Shown one piece after another: positions 1-7,602 of a stretch of 35,781 bases of DNA. Under the pieces are notes generated by a model. The model did no database searches, was not told the origin of the DNA, and worked only from the letters and a program-made list of their open reading frames with translations. This stretch comes from Planctomycetota bacterium. Its GTDB lineage: Bacteria > Planctomycetota > Brocadiia > Brocadiales > Bathyanammoxibiaceae. A program made the translations under genes and the position numbers. The stretch lies in the NCBI GenBank assembly GCA_016209685.1, contig JACQVQ010000004.1, forward strand, positions 1 through 35,781. Reading direction: 5' to 3'. Position 1 is the stretch's first letter, and each line of letters starts with the position of its first letter.

Positions 1-48
1 AAATTAGAAATTTTAAAATTTCCAATTTACAATTTACATTTTACAATC
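1..48. repeat. A/T-rich AATTTACAATTT-type repeat array
   Basis: A run of near-repeats of AATTT/AAATT words (for example CCAATTTACAATTTAC) begins the window. The same wording recurs at 3349-3407, 15143-15168 and 24690-24741, always between genes or immediately after a stop codon, so I treat it as one dispersed low-complexity family. Its left edge lies outside the window. Confidence 0.6.
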
Positions 49-112
49 CTGGCTATCCTGTGGCAGGTCAGGGCAAGTTTACAAGACTTAGAAATTCTTT
101 GTAATTTTACCC

Positions 113-358
113 ATGCATTTATTACAAGCTGTAGTAGCGGGTCTGGTTATCTTAATCCTGGTCTTGGGCTTCTTTGCCTTCCATGTATGGATGCGTCTAT
201 ACGTCTGGCCAGAGACTTATAGAAAAAAGGAGAAAGAAGGGGATCTGCGCGGTAGCAGCGCCGCCGTGCGTCAAGAGGGTAGTGGTACCCCAGGCATCAA
301 AGAAGCTACAGCGAAGGCCCGAAAAAAGCCCAACCCCCCCGCTAAAGACAGGGGGTAA
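113..358 (+). CDS. Small single-span membrane protein, unknown function
   Basis: The 81-aa product begins with one strongly hydrophobic segment (residues about 5-28, rich in V, L, I and F), then an aromatic stretch (WMRLYVWPETY), and then a hydrophilic Lys/Arg/Pro-rich tail. This suggests an inner-membrane anchor with a short cytoplasmic tail. I see no Shine-Dalgarno sequence before the ATG. The final residues (about 66-81, rich in K, P and A) overlap a C-run, and the 3' end meets a palindrome at 376-397, so the tail may be repeat-derived. I recognise no family. It converges on lpxB, whose stop is about 65 bases downstream. Composition and position make it plausible, but without a ribosome site it could be a chance ORF. 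Confidence 0.4.
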   Translation: MHLLQAVVAGLVILILVLGFFAFHVWMRLYVWPETYRKKEKEGDLRGSSAAVRQEGSGTPGIKEATAKARKKPNPPAKDRG

Positions 359-375
359 CAATCTCTTTCCCTACC

Positions 376-397
376 CCCAGGTGGCGGAGCACCTGGG
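376..397. repeat. Palindrome between convergent genes, sharing GGTGGCGGAGCAC with 35489-35501
   Basis: CCCAGGTG and CACCTGGG form an 8-bp inverted repeat around GCGGAG. It lies between the small membrane protein and the stop of lpxB and could act as a bidirectional terminator hairpin, though there is no T-run. The 13-mer GGTGGCGGAGCAC (380-392) recurs exactly at 35489-35501 inside another composite palindrome, so it is probably part of a dispersed repeat. Confidence 0.55.
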
Positions 398-422
398 CTA
401 TATGCTGTGCCCCGATACTTTA

Positions 423-1598
423 TTACACCATCCCCAATATCTCCCGTGCTGCCAGGGCCGAGGCCCCTGGCCGGGCAATATCCTCCATAATGCGCTTGAG
501 TCCTTGCACTACCCCATCTCTTTTTCCCTCTCCGATAAGTAACTCCAGGGCCTGCCGGGCAACCCAGTGGTAATCGTCTCTGTACATAAATTTTTCTGGC
601 ACAAGGAACTTCTCCGCCACGGTATTAACAAGGCTCAGAAAAGGGGTATCCATATAGGGTTTGGCCACAAAATAGGCAAAGGGTGTGACCCTGTAGGCAA
701 CAATCATAGGTTTTTGGTGATAGGCCACCTCCAGGGTAACCGTGCCAGAGGCAGTCAGGCATAGGGTGGCGGCCTCAATAATCTCACCCAGTGAACCTAC
801 TACGGTCTCTGCGTCCAGGCCGTATCTCTTCACCATAGTATGGATAAGCGGTAGGTGGTCTATATGCCCGCAAGAGATGAGAAAGCGGCTTTCCGGGAGG
901 GACTCCCTGATAAGCCCTGCGGCCTTGAGGAAGAGGGGCAGGAGCTTCTTTATCTCCTGGGAGCGGCTGCCCGGGAGTATGGAGACCACGGGGAATGCGG
1001 AATGTGGACTGCGGAGTGTGGAATTCTTGGTTCCACTGCTATCTCCTCCTGACCTGAGCTTTTCTATCAATTCCTTGTCCAGTTCCCTCTTTGCCAGTTC
1101 GTCAAAGAGGGGATGGCCCACGTAGCGTACAGGGATGCCTGCCCTGGTATAAAACCCTTCCTCAAAGGGATAGATAACCAGCACCTTACTGACCAACCTC
1201 TTTAGTTTCTTCACCCTCCAGGCCCCGTGGGCCCAGAGCTGGGGACAGATGTAATATACCACCGGGATACCTAACTTGCGTGCGGCCTGGGCGAGGTATA
1301 GATTAAACCCTGCGTAATCAATAAGGACTACCATCTGTGGCCTATGGGATTGGAAAAAATTCACACAATCCTTGTACACGCCCCAGAGGGCAGGTATCCT
1401 GGTCAAGGTCTCTGCCCACATAACAGAGTGGTTATCCATAGAATGTAGACAGTGCAACCCCGTCTCTACCATCCTCTGCCGGCCCAGTCCGTAGATTTCT
1501 ACCCCGGGGGCCTGCTCCAATATCCCCTTGATAAGGTTGGCCCCATGCAGGTCCCCAGAGGCCTCGCCGGCGCTGATAAATATCTTCTTATTACTCAA
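423..1598 (-). CDS. lpxB: Lipid-A-disaccharide synthase LpxB
   Basis: LpxB joins UDP-2,3-diacylglucosamine and lipid X to give the lipid A disaccharide at the inner membrane (family knowledge). The 391-aa length is usual. The N-terminus ISAGEASGDLHGANLI is the family signature, and YYICPQLWAHGAWR, YPFEEGFY and VGHPLFDEL follow in the expected order. The C-terminal half carries LPGSRSQEI, TASGTVTLEVA and the MIVAYR segment of the nucleotide-sugar site. The start is TTG (1596-1598), overlapping the stop of the upstream membrane-protein gene by eight bases with GGGG a few bases upstream, so the two are translationally coupled. Residues about 191-203 (SSGTKNSTLRSPHSAFP region) are encoded by a GGAATGCGGAATG-type repeat (992-1026) and look like an in-frame insertion before the conserved LPGSR strand. 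The function is confident. Confidence 0.95.
   Translation of the reverse strand: MSNKKIFISAGEASGDLHGANLIKGILEQAPGVEIYGLGRQRMVETGLHCLHSMDNHSVMWAETLTRIPALWGVYKDCVNFFQSHRPQMVVLIDYAGFNLYLAQAARKLGIPVVYYICPQLWAHGAWRVKKLKRLVSKVLVIYPFEEGFYTRAGIPVRYVGHPLFDELAKRELDKELIEKLRSGGDSSGTKNSTLRSPHSAFPVVSILPGSRSQEIKKLLPLFLKAAGLIRESLPESRFLISCGHIDHLPLIHTMVKRYGLDAETVVGSLGEIIEAATLCLTASGTVTLEVAYHQKPMIVAYRVTPFAYFVAKPYMDTPFLSLVNTVAEKFLVPEKFMYRDDYHWVARQALELLIGEGKRDGVVQGLKRIMEDIARPGASALAAREILGMV
992..1026. repeat. GGAATGCGGAATG-type repeat inside lpxB
   Basis: Tandem variants of the 9-mer GGAATGCGG/GGAATGTGG/GGAGTGTGG end in GAATTC. The same wording occurs between genes at 1978-2041 and 8891-8960, where a left arm and an inverted right arm are present. 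Here only one arm is seen and it lies within the lpxB reading frame without breaking it. Confidence 0.8.
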
Positions 1599-1944
1599 CG
1601 TTTATCCCCACGAAATATGCTATGGTCTTACCTACCAGATTTATCCCCAGAAATATAAAGGCAAAGCCCCAGACAAAGGCCCAGGAGTAAGACATATCAA
1701 AACAGAACCACCCGTATCTTACGTCCATAAAGAAGGCTAACAAGAGCGAAAGGGGGAATAACACCAGTATCCCCGTTAGTAGAAAAAATATTACCCTGTG
1801 CTGAGGGAAAAAGACCTCTGTTGCAACCCATATACCCAGCCCGTAGAAGGCAAATAAAAAGAAGAGACTCATCCCTATCTTGCCGCGAAAATACAAGAAG
1901 GCCGCAACACATAAGGTCAAAATGGTCAGGAAAAGGTGTAGCAT
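1591..1944 (-). CDS. Four-helix integral membrane protein upstream of lpxB
   Basis: The 117-aa protein is almost wholly hydrophobic, with four predicted membrane spans (about residues 3-20, 25-43, 50-71 and 87-112) separated by short polar turns (RGKIG, FPQHR, MDVRYG). It ends in GINVE and its last bases overlap the TTG start of lpxB, so it is cotranscribed with lpxB. A small membrane partner next to LpxB suggests a lipid A or envelope role, but that is inference from position only. I do not recognise a named family. No clear ribosome site precedes its ATG, which directly abuts the end of the transposase-like gene. Confidence 0.7.
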   Translation of the reverse strand: MLHLFLTILTLCVAAFLYFRGKIGMSLFFLFAFYGLGIWVATEVFFPQHRVIFFLLTGILVLFPLSLLLAFFMDVRYGWFCFDMSYSWAFVWGFAFIFLGINLVGKTIAYFVGINVE

Positions 1945-1977
1945 CTATGGTACTGGGGTTTCAACCCTTGGGTTTCG

Positions 1978-2041
1978 GGAATGCGGAATGCGGAATGTGG
2001 AACGTGGAATTCCGCATTCCGAACTCCGCATTCCGAACTCC
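1978..2041. repeat. Inverted GGAATGCGG / CCGCATTCC repeat array
   Basis: The left arm is three tandem GGAATGCGG-like units and the right arm is CCGCATTCCGAACTCCGCATTCC, its approximate reverse complement, meeting at GGAATTCC. The array can fold into a long hairpin. It encodes the C-terminal tail of the transposase-like ORF and lies just upstream of the lpxB operon. Confidence 0.85.
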
Positions 2042-2600
2042 AAAGGGGCCAGTCTCTTTATGCCGAAAGTCTTTAGCAAGGTACGCCTCGCACGGGTCAT
2101 ACCAGTCAGATAATCCCACCTCTTCCCTGCTAATAGGTTACTTACCACCCTGACCTCTTTTAGCATATCTAGGACCTCGGCTGTCCTGGTTGTCTGTGGT
2201 GCTGCCACCCTCGGAAGCCCTTTCCGGAGCAGCTTGCCCAACAGGTGCGCCAGTATAGACACAAGGATATAACCCTTCAAGTAAGCACCCCTGGGTGGTA
2301 CAAAGGGGGGTATAGAGGGCCGACTAAGGGCCTCTTCCATTTCCAGGAGGCCTCTAAAGGCCCTTTTGGCCTTGTATGAGGTGGTCTTCCTGGCAATGTT
2401 TGTCCTTAAACAGACCTTTTGATTGTTGTACTTGAAAGTAAGGTACCTCCTCCTGTGCCTGCGGCGAGCCTTCCGACTCTCTCTCAGAAAGGCCAGGTAG
2501 GGGATGGATTCCTTATCCATAAAGGCCACTCCATCCCTTCCGAGGGTAGAGTACCGTGCAATGAGAACCCCTTTGGTATCCTTTAGTCCCCGGAGAATCT

Positions 2601-2658
2601 GTAGGGGCACGGTCATGCCTGAGGCAGATCCGCCTCGGCGGACACGCCGTGCCCCTAC
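2601..2658. repeat. Nested palindrome: a TCCGCC/GGCGGA unit inside GTAGGGGCACGG arms
   Basis: The outer arms GTAGGGGCACGG (2601-2612) and CCGTGCCCCTAC (2647-2658) are perfect reverse complements. Between them lies CATGCCTGAGGCAGATCC followed by GCCTCGGCGGA (2614-2642), whose TCCGCCTCGGCGGA (2629-2642) is itself a palindrome. A near copy of the inner unit occurs inverted at 30930-30958. One family therefore appears to have inserted into another. Confidence 0.85.
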
Positions 2659-2727
2659 CACTTTCCTTGCATAAACCTTGCACCCCGTCATGCCGTTGCT
2701 ACCCAGGGGAATGGTTACCAGGTATCC

Positions 2728-2744
2728 ATCCGCCTGAGGCGGAT
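2728..2744. repeat. ATCCGCCTGAGGCGGAT palindrome in the transposase-like ORF
   Basis: A 17-bp palindrome with one central unpaired base. It reads as residues YPPQAD in the transposase-like frame and is the same unit seen at 5266-5282, 10829-10843, 27721-27735 and 30930-30944. Confidence 0.85.
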
Positions 2745-2788
2745 ACACCTTTCCTCTGGGAGATACGGGGTTTATCTCTACGACACAA

Positions 2789-2824
2789 TAGGGGCGCCTG
2801 TCCGCCTTGGGCGGCCCGCCCCTA
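2789..2824. repeat. Second nested palindrome in the transposase-like ORF
   Basis: TAGGGGCG (2789-2796) and CGCCCCTA (2817-2824) enclose TCCGCCTTGGGCGG (2801-2814). It has the same architecture as 2601-2658: the TCCGCC unit nested inside a TAGGGGC-type palindrome. Confidence 0.8.
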
Positions 2825-3348
2825 CCCGGCCATTCCAGCCTGCCCAAAGAGTCCATACTATTTAGCAGTACCTTCCTCAACCTCCCCTGGCCCAGCCTTA
2901 CCAGCCTCTCCGCTTCCGGGAGATACACCCTCGCCAACCAGCCTGAGAGGGCGGCAGTACCACCGGCGTATGCGGCTGGCTGACACAACTTATGGAAGAC
3001 CATCGCCATTATACAACTCGCCCTTGGCCCCAAACCAGACTCCAGGGCTCTCCCAAACCCTGAACCTTCCCATACGTGTTTTAAGAGGCGGATATTCCCA
3101 TACTCCTTTACCCACCGGGCCTTTATCTCTCCTGCGGTTAAAAATTGTTTCCCTGAGAACCTGCTCAGAGACTTGACCAAACCGGTAAGGCCGGGACGTA
3201 CCCTTTCCCACTTACCCATATTCCACAACACCCTCTGCCTTACCCTGCCGTTGGAACGGTAACTCTCCACCACCCTGAGATAGCAATGGGTCCTTTTCCC
3301 CGTCTTAGTCTTTACCATACGGACAAACATAGCCTACCCGAAGACATG

Positions 3349-3407
3349 AATTACAAATTTCAAATTACAGATTCCAAATTTGCAATTTACAATCTGTAAT
3401 TTGTATT
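3349..3407. repeat. A/T-rich AATTTACAATTT-type repeat array
   Basis: Repeated AATTACAAATTTCAAATTAC words fill the gap between the transposase-like gene and the FG-GAP protein gene. The array contains an imperfect inverted repeat (CAAATTACAGATT / AATCTGTAATTTG). Confidence 0.7.
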
Positions 3408-3411
3408 CCCA

Positions 3412-5244
3412 CTACTCCAGACAGAATACCCTGTGGTAAAGCTCATTTCCCTCACGTAACCTCATGCTCCCCACCAATTCCCCTTTACCATCTCCGTCTA
3501 TATCGGCAAAGATGAACCTCTTTGCGGTAAAGGGCATATCGCAACTTTTCCCATCCAGGGTAAAGGTGCTACCATTCACAAAATAATACTTGGCATATCG
3601 GTATTTCATCACAGGTTGTCCATTCTTATTTATGGCATAGACAAATTCCGAATCGGCGGTAACCACCTCCAATTCTCCATCGCCGTCCAGGTCAGCTATC
3701 AAGGGATAGGCCCTCAAAAAGTTAGTGACCCCCGGGCCATTGGGCCATTTGCTAAAGTCTACTCTTGGCACCTTAAAGCCCCATTTCCGTCCCCCGGTAT
3801 CTCCCCTCAAACAGACCAGGGTATCAAAGGCATCAAAGACTATCTCCTTTATGCCATCATTATCTATGTCCGCAAAGGCCCCCCCCCAGACTATATCCTC
3901 GTAAGGCATATTCTTGTCTCCTGTGCGGGCTGGAATCCCTGTGTCATATTCCCACAGGAGGTTGCCATCCTTATCTATCAAGTAGTACTTCTCAACGGTT
4001 CCAAAGGCTATCTCCTCTTCTCCATCATTGTTAAAGTCCCCTAGCAGAAAATGGGCAAAGCAGTAGCCGGTATAAAAGGACCTCTTCCAGACCCTTCTGG
4101 GAGAACGGTGCACCTCTATTATCACCTTGTCTCCGGCCTTTGCTTCTGAAGAAAAATGTAACTCCAGTCCCTTAATAATCTCCTCGTTGGGCCTGCCACC
4201 AGCTACTATGGGTTTAGGGATTCCACCGTTCACTGAGGCCCTGTTAGGGCTGTAAAAGTCCAGTTGATACCTGCCTACTTCCGGGTCCCCCTTCGGGGAG
4301 ACGTGGGAGGTGGCCTGTAAAGGGGTGTTAGAGTACGGGCCAGGGGGGTTGTTCCAGAAGGTCATACTCTTGAGGGTGGGATTTGTTTCAATACAGATTA
4401 TATCTACACCCCTCCTCTTCTCTGAGTCAGAGGTCTGGTGCTGAAAGAGGAGCCTTGTGGGGCCCTTTCCTTTTTTCTCTGAAAACCATACTGGGAAGTT
4501 CTGGGTAATAGTCCCCTGGAGCCAATCGTAATCCCATCCCCCTTTGCAATCCGACCCCTCTGTGCAGGGGAGGTCTCTATCCGTATAGCACCATAATTCT
4601 TTTCCTGTCCTGGCATCATAGCACTCCAGCATCCTGAGCGTCCTGGTGACCATCACCACCAGTTCATCCCTGCCGTCCCCGTTTATGTCGCCCAATATGG
4701 CATTCAGGTCTCCCGGGTTATCACCCCATTGTGGGTGAATGGGGCGACTCCAGAGGACTGTTTTCCTGGCAAGGTCCCATACTACTATCCCGTAGCTGTC
4801 CATAGTGGCAAAGAGTTCTGCCACGCCATCGCCAGTAACGTCCTTAAAAAGGGGTATCCCCTCGCCGGTGCCCTGGGTCTTGGGGGTTATCCTTTCCGGG
4901 GCAAGGAGGTGGACAGCTATTTCCCCCGTGAGGGGGTTCAACAGTATTACCTCCTCCTCCCTAATGGGAGTGCAGGCCAAAAACCCCCCCTGAGAGGAAA
5001 AGGTAAAGCCTGTCCATAAATCAGGTATCTCTTTTGCCCACTTAAGTTTGGGCTTTTGCAGGTTCATATCCCCCTTAAGTGGTGTAAAACTGCTGTTGCT
5101 ACTGTCCCTGTTAAAGGAGGGCCAATCTGACGGTAGTATCCCTGACGATTGGGCGGTGGTGGGGCCGCCCTGGCTAAAGGCCAAAGGTAATTGGGACGTC
5201 TGAACTAAGAAGATTACCAAGGCGATGGTGGTATAGAAACCCAT
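3412..5244 (-). CDS. Secreted FG-GAP/VCBS-repeat (beta-propeller-like) protein
   Basis: The 610-aa product has an N-terminal signal peptide (hydrophobic residues about 4-24, cleavage near AFSQ). A series of calcium-binding FG-GAP-type loops follows: DVTGDGVAEL, DINGDGRDEL, DFNNDGEEEI, DIDNDGIKEI, DLDGDGELEV and DIDGDGKGEL. PQQ-like strands lie between them (VWDLARKTVLWS, CYDARTGKELWCY, LIDKDGNLLWEY), so it probably folds as an extracellular beta-propeller in the periplasm or outside the cell. No catalytic motif is seen; ligand binding or adhesion is inferred from the family. A good ribosome site (GGAAGAGGT) lies about 7 bases before the ATG. A TCCGCC palindrome (5266-5282) lies just upstream. 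It is transcribed away from the carbamoyltransferase cassette. Confidence 0.85.
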   Translation of the reverse strand: MGFYTTIALVIFLVQTSQLPLAFSQGGPTTAQSSGILPSDWPSFNRDSSNSSFTPLKGDMNLQKPKLKWAKEIPDLWTGFTFSSQGGFLACTPIREEEVILLNPLTGEIAVHLLAPERITPKTQGTGEGIPLFKDVTGDGVAELFATMDSYGIVVWDLARKTVLWSRPIHPQWGDNPGDLNAILGDINGDGRDELVVMVTRTLRMLECYDARTGKELWCYTDRDLPCTEGSDCKGGWDYDWLQGTITQNFPVWFSEKKGKGPTRLLFQHQTSDSEKRRGVDIICIETNPTLKSMTFWNNPPGPYSNTPLQATSHVSPKGDPEVGRYQLDFYSPNRASVNGGIPKPIVAGGRPNEEIIKGLELHFSSEAKAGDKVIIEVHRSPRRVWKRSFYTGYCFAHFLLGDFNNDGEEEIAFGTVEKYYLIDKDGNLLWEYDTGIPARTGDKNMPYEDIVWGGAFADIDNDGIKEIVFDAFDTLVCLRGDTGGRKWGFKVPRVDFSKWPNGPGVTNFLRAYPLIADLDGDGELEVVTADSEFVYAINKNGQPVMKYRYAKYYFVNGSTFTLDGKSCDMPFTAKRFIFADIDGDGKGELVGSMRLREGNELYHRVFCLE

Positions 5245-5265
5245 TTCTAAACCTCTTCCACCCCA

Positions 5266-5282
5266 ATCCGCCTAAGGCGGAT
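5266..5282. repeat. ATCCGCCTAAGGCGGAT palindrome in an intergenic leader
   Basis: A 17-bp palindrome with one central base lies immediately upstream of the ribosome site of the FG-GAP gene, in the divergent spacer before the carbamoyltransferase cassette. Its position in the 5' leader could affect expression. Confidence 0.85.
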
Positions 5283-5353
5283 ATCAAAGAGACTAAGAAG
5301 CAGATGTCCTGAGACGCGGTTGACGAGTATAAACCATTGTTACGTACCTTTCA

Positions 5354-5668
5354 ATGCCCACCTTCACACCAAAGGCAGATGAAACCCAAGTCTTGTTATT
5401 TTCTTCAGAATCTAGTAAATTGGAAATTGTGTGGCTTAAGAACTTATGGAGCAAATGGTGGCAGATTTCTGGCTATGCCGTCACCTTTCAGGGGAGGGTC
5501 TTGTTAAGCCTGATTTATTTTACTCTACTTGCTCCTATAGGTGCTACGTTCAGACTACTAAAGTGCGATACCTTAAATACTAACCCCACTTATGGTGCAA
5601 CGTACTGGGAAGAAAGGACACCTCAGGAGAACCCCCCAACTTTGACAGATTTGACAAGACAATATTAG
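5354..5668 (+). CDS. Small SxtJ-like membrane protein of the carbamoyltransferase cassette
   Basis: The 104-aa frame has a Trp-rich amphipathic start (WLKNLWSKWW, residues 27-36), one membrane segment (about 46-65, VLLSLIYFTLLAPIGATFRLL) and a polar C-terminus with YWEER and a Tyr end. This layout matches small membrane proteins found beside NodU-type carbamoyltransferases and DUF5989 proteins (SxtJ-like; recognised from context and form, not by alignment). The stop is 8 bases before the carbamoyltransferase start, which supports an operon. The ATG at 5354 lacks a ribosome site and the first 25 residues look poorly conserved in character. TTG at 5420 or GTG at 5429 are possible true starts. 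Confidence 0.6.
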   Translation: MPTFTPKADETQVLLFSSESSKLEIVWLKNLWSKWWQISGYAVTFQGRVLLSLIYFTLLAPIGATFRLLKCDTLNTNPTYGATYWEERTPQENPPTLTDLTRQY

Positions 5669-5676
5669 GGCCAGGC

Positions 5677-7386
5677 ATGTACATACTGGGTATCTCTGCC
5701 TATTACCACGATTCAGCGGCCGCTCTAATAAAAGATGGCAGGGTGGTAGCCGCCGTAGAGGAAGAAAGGCTCTCCAGGATAAAACACGATAATGGCTTCC
5801 CAACGAAGGCCATAGAGTACTGCCTGGCCCAGGAAGGCGTCTCTATTAACGATGTGGATTATGTAGTATTCTACGAGAAACCCTTCCTTAAGTTTGAAAG
5901 AATACTGATGACCAGCTTCGGCACCTTTCCCTCCTCCTACCGCTTCTTCAGGGAGGCTATGCTGAACATGCTGAAGGAGAAGCTCTGGGTAAAAGAGATT
6001 ATCCAGAGAAAGCTAAAGTATCAGAAGGAGGTCTTATTTGTTGAACACCATCTTTCCCATGCGGCCAGTACTTTTTTTTGCTCCCCTTTCCAGGAGGCGG
6101 CCATACTTACGGCCGACGGGGTGGGGGAATGGACGACCACCACACTGGGCATAGGCAAGGACGTTGAGATAAAACTCCTGAAAGAGATACGCTTCCCTCA
6201 CTCCCTTGGCCTCCTTTACAGTACCTTTACCGCCTTCCTGGGATTTGAGGTGAATGAGGGGGAATACAAGGTGATGGGGATGGCCCCGTATGGGGAACCT
6301 AGATACCTGGACAAGGTCTATAAACTCATAAGGGTTGCCGACGACGGCAGTTTCTGGCTGGATATGCAGTATTTTTCTTACCATTATTCCCCCGACCAGA
6401 CCTTTAATGGCAATTTTGTGAAACTATTTGGAGAACCTAGAGGGAAATCCACCTCGGGCGGAGATGCCGTGGACAAACATTATGCAGATATAGCCGCCAG
6501 CATACAGAAGGCCCTTGAAGAGACCCTCTTAAAGATGGTTCGTTATCTTTACAAGGAGACAGGACTGAAAAAGCTATGCCTGGCCGGTGGTGTAGCCCTT
6601 AACAGCGTGGCCAACGGGAGATTATTGCGTGAGTCCACGTTTGATGATATATTCATACAACCTGCGGCGGGAGACTCCGGAGGGGCCATAGGAGCCGCCC
6701 TTTATGTGTATCATTCCCTCCTGGGTAAAAAGAGGCAATTCATTATGGAACATGCCTATCTTGGGCCAGAGTTCAGACAGGCCGAGATAGAGACTTTCTT
6801 GAAGGATAACCATATACCTTTCCAATCCTTTGGAGAGGAAGAACTCCTGGAGACGGCAGCAGAAGCCCTCTCTCGGGGAAAGGTGCTAGGATGGTTCCAG
6901 GGCAGGACGGAATGGGGTCCCAGGGCCCTGGGAGATAGGAGCATCCTGGCAGACCCCAGAAGAGAGGAGATGAAAAACATTGTTAACAGCAAAATAAAAT
7001 TCCGTGAACTCTTCAGGCCCTTCGCCCCTTCAGTACTGGCAGAAAAAGCTGAAGACTTCTTTGAGCTCCCAAAGGCAGAGAGACACTTTCCTGCAAGATT
7101 CATGCTCTACGTAACCCCTGTAAAGGAGGAAAAGAGGAAACAGGTGCCTGCTATCACCCATGTGGACGGCAGTGCGAGGCCCCAGATAGTCTTCAAGGAA
7201 CAAAACCCCCTCTATTACGGTCTTATAGAGAGGTTCGCCAGCCTGACAGGGGTGCCCTTGCTTCTAAATACCTCCTTCAACCTGAAGGGAGAACCCATTG
7301 TCTGTACCCCACAGGACGCTTTCAACACCTTCACAAGAAGTGGACTTGACCTCCTGGTTCTAGGCAACTGTCTGATAAAAAAATAG
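5677..7386 (+). CDS. Carbamoyltransferase, NodU/CmcH/TobZ family
   Basis: These enzymes make carbamoyladenylate from carbamoyl phosphate and ATP and pass the carbamoyl group to a hydroxyl of an acceptor (family knowledge). The 569 aa have the two-domain layout. The N-terminal ASKHA-like domain starts MYILGISAYYHDSAAALI, with EEERLSRIKHD, the VEHHLSHAASTF His-rich motif, LTADGVGEW and the GGVALNSVANGR and QPAAGDSGGAIGAA phosphate motifs. The C-terminal carbamoyltransferase domain has GRTEWGPRALGDRSILADPR, FRELFRPFAPSV, THVDGSARPQ and LLNTSFNLKGEPIV. Length and motifs are complete. The gene sits 8 bases after the SxtJ-like gene and 3 bases before the DUF5989 gene, so this is a tight operon. The acceptor substrate is unknown; an envelope glycan or secreted metabolite is an inference. 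Confidence 0.93.
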   Translation: MYILGISAYYHDSAAALIKDGRVVAAVEEERLSRIKHDNGFPTKAIEYCLAQEGVSINDVDYVVFYEKPFLKFERILMTSFGTFPSSYRFFREAMLNMLKEKLWVKEIIQRKLKYQKEVLFVEHHLSHAASTFFCSPFQEAAILTADGVGEWTTTTLGIGKDVEIKLLKEIRFPHSLGLLYSTFTAFLGFEVNEGEYKVMGMAPYGEPRYLDKVYKLIRVADDGSFWLDMQYFSYHYSPDQTFNGNFVKLFGEPRGKSTSGGDAVDKHYADIAASIQKALEETLLKMVRYLYKETGLKKLCLAGGVALNSVANGRLLRESTFDDIFIQPAAGDSGGAIGAALYVYHSLLGKKRQFIMEHAYLGPEFRQAEIETFLKDNHIPFQSFGEEELLETAAEALSRGKVLGWFQGRTEWGPRALGDRSILADPRREEMKNIVNSKIKFRELFRPFAPSVLAEKAEDFFELPKAERHFPARFMLYVTPVKEEKRKQVPAITHVDGSARPQIVFKEQNPLYYGLIERFASLTGVPLLLNTSFNLKGEPIVCTPQDAFNTFTRSGLDLLVLGNCLIKK

Positions 7387-7389
7387 GAG

Positions 7390-7581
7390 ATGGAAAAATT
7401 CTTAGACACACTCAAGATGCTCTTTTCCCGGTTAGGGATAATTCCTGAGCTCGTCCAATTTCTCATGGCCAGGAAGAAATACTGGCTTATTCCTTTTGTA
7501 ATAGTGATAATCCTCTTTGGACTGCTCCTGGCCTTCGTTGAACTCACGGGGGTTGCCCCTTTTATATATCCACTCTTCTGA
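7390..7581 (+). CDS. DUF5989-type small membrane protein
   Basis: The 63-aa protein has an amphipathic N-terminus (MEKFLDTLKMLFSRLGI), a short basic linker (MARKKYW) and one strong membrane span (residues about 34-60, ending GVAPFIYPLF). This is the pattern of the DUF5989 family, which typically accompanies carbamoyltransferases. The start lies 3 bases after the carbamoyltransferase stop with AGGAG directly upstream, so the gene is cotranscribed. It may anchor the transferase to the membrane, which is inference. Confidence 0.8.
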   Translation: MEKFLDTLKMLFSRLGIIPELVQFLMARKKYWLIPFVIVIILFGLLLAFVELTGVAPFIYPLF

Positions 7582-7602
7582 AGTGGAGGCCTGATTAAAG
7601 AA

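Larger units (their letters stand above)
1945..3330 (-). pseudogene. Degenerate IS1634-like transposase, ORF still open, invaded by palindromes
   Basis: The N-terminus (MFVRMVKTKTGKRTHCYLRV, then ESYRSNGRVRQRVLWNMG) is typical of IS1634-type transposases. The C-terminal part (residues about 335-400, YKAKRAFRG...RGAYLKGYILVSILAHLLGKLL) resembles the helical end where these enzymes have a RW-IE-FR-K...RP...H pattern. The expected acidic residue near the FR motif is not obvious, and 461 aa is shorter than the usual length for the family, so it is probably inactive. The middle carries three palindromes in frame: residues about 169-180 (2789-2824), 196-201 (2728-2744) and 224-243 (nested, 2601-2658). 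The last 25 or so residues are read from a GGAATGCGG-type repeat array. I saw no terminal inverted repeats of an intact IS. Alternatively it is a domesticated gene, because the frame is unbroken across 1.4 kb. Confidence 0.6.

Noticed and set aside
174-542. Plus-strand open frame overlapping the small membrane protein and the lpxB end
   Set aside because: It runs through a C-rich stretch and the antisense end of lpxB, with no coding character.
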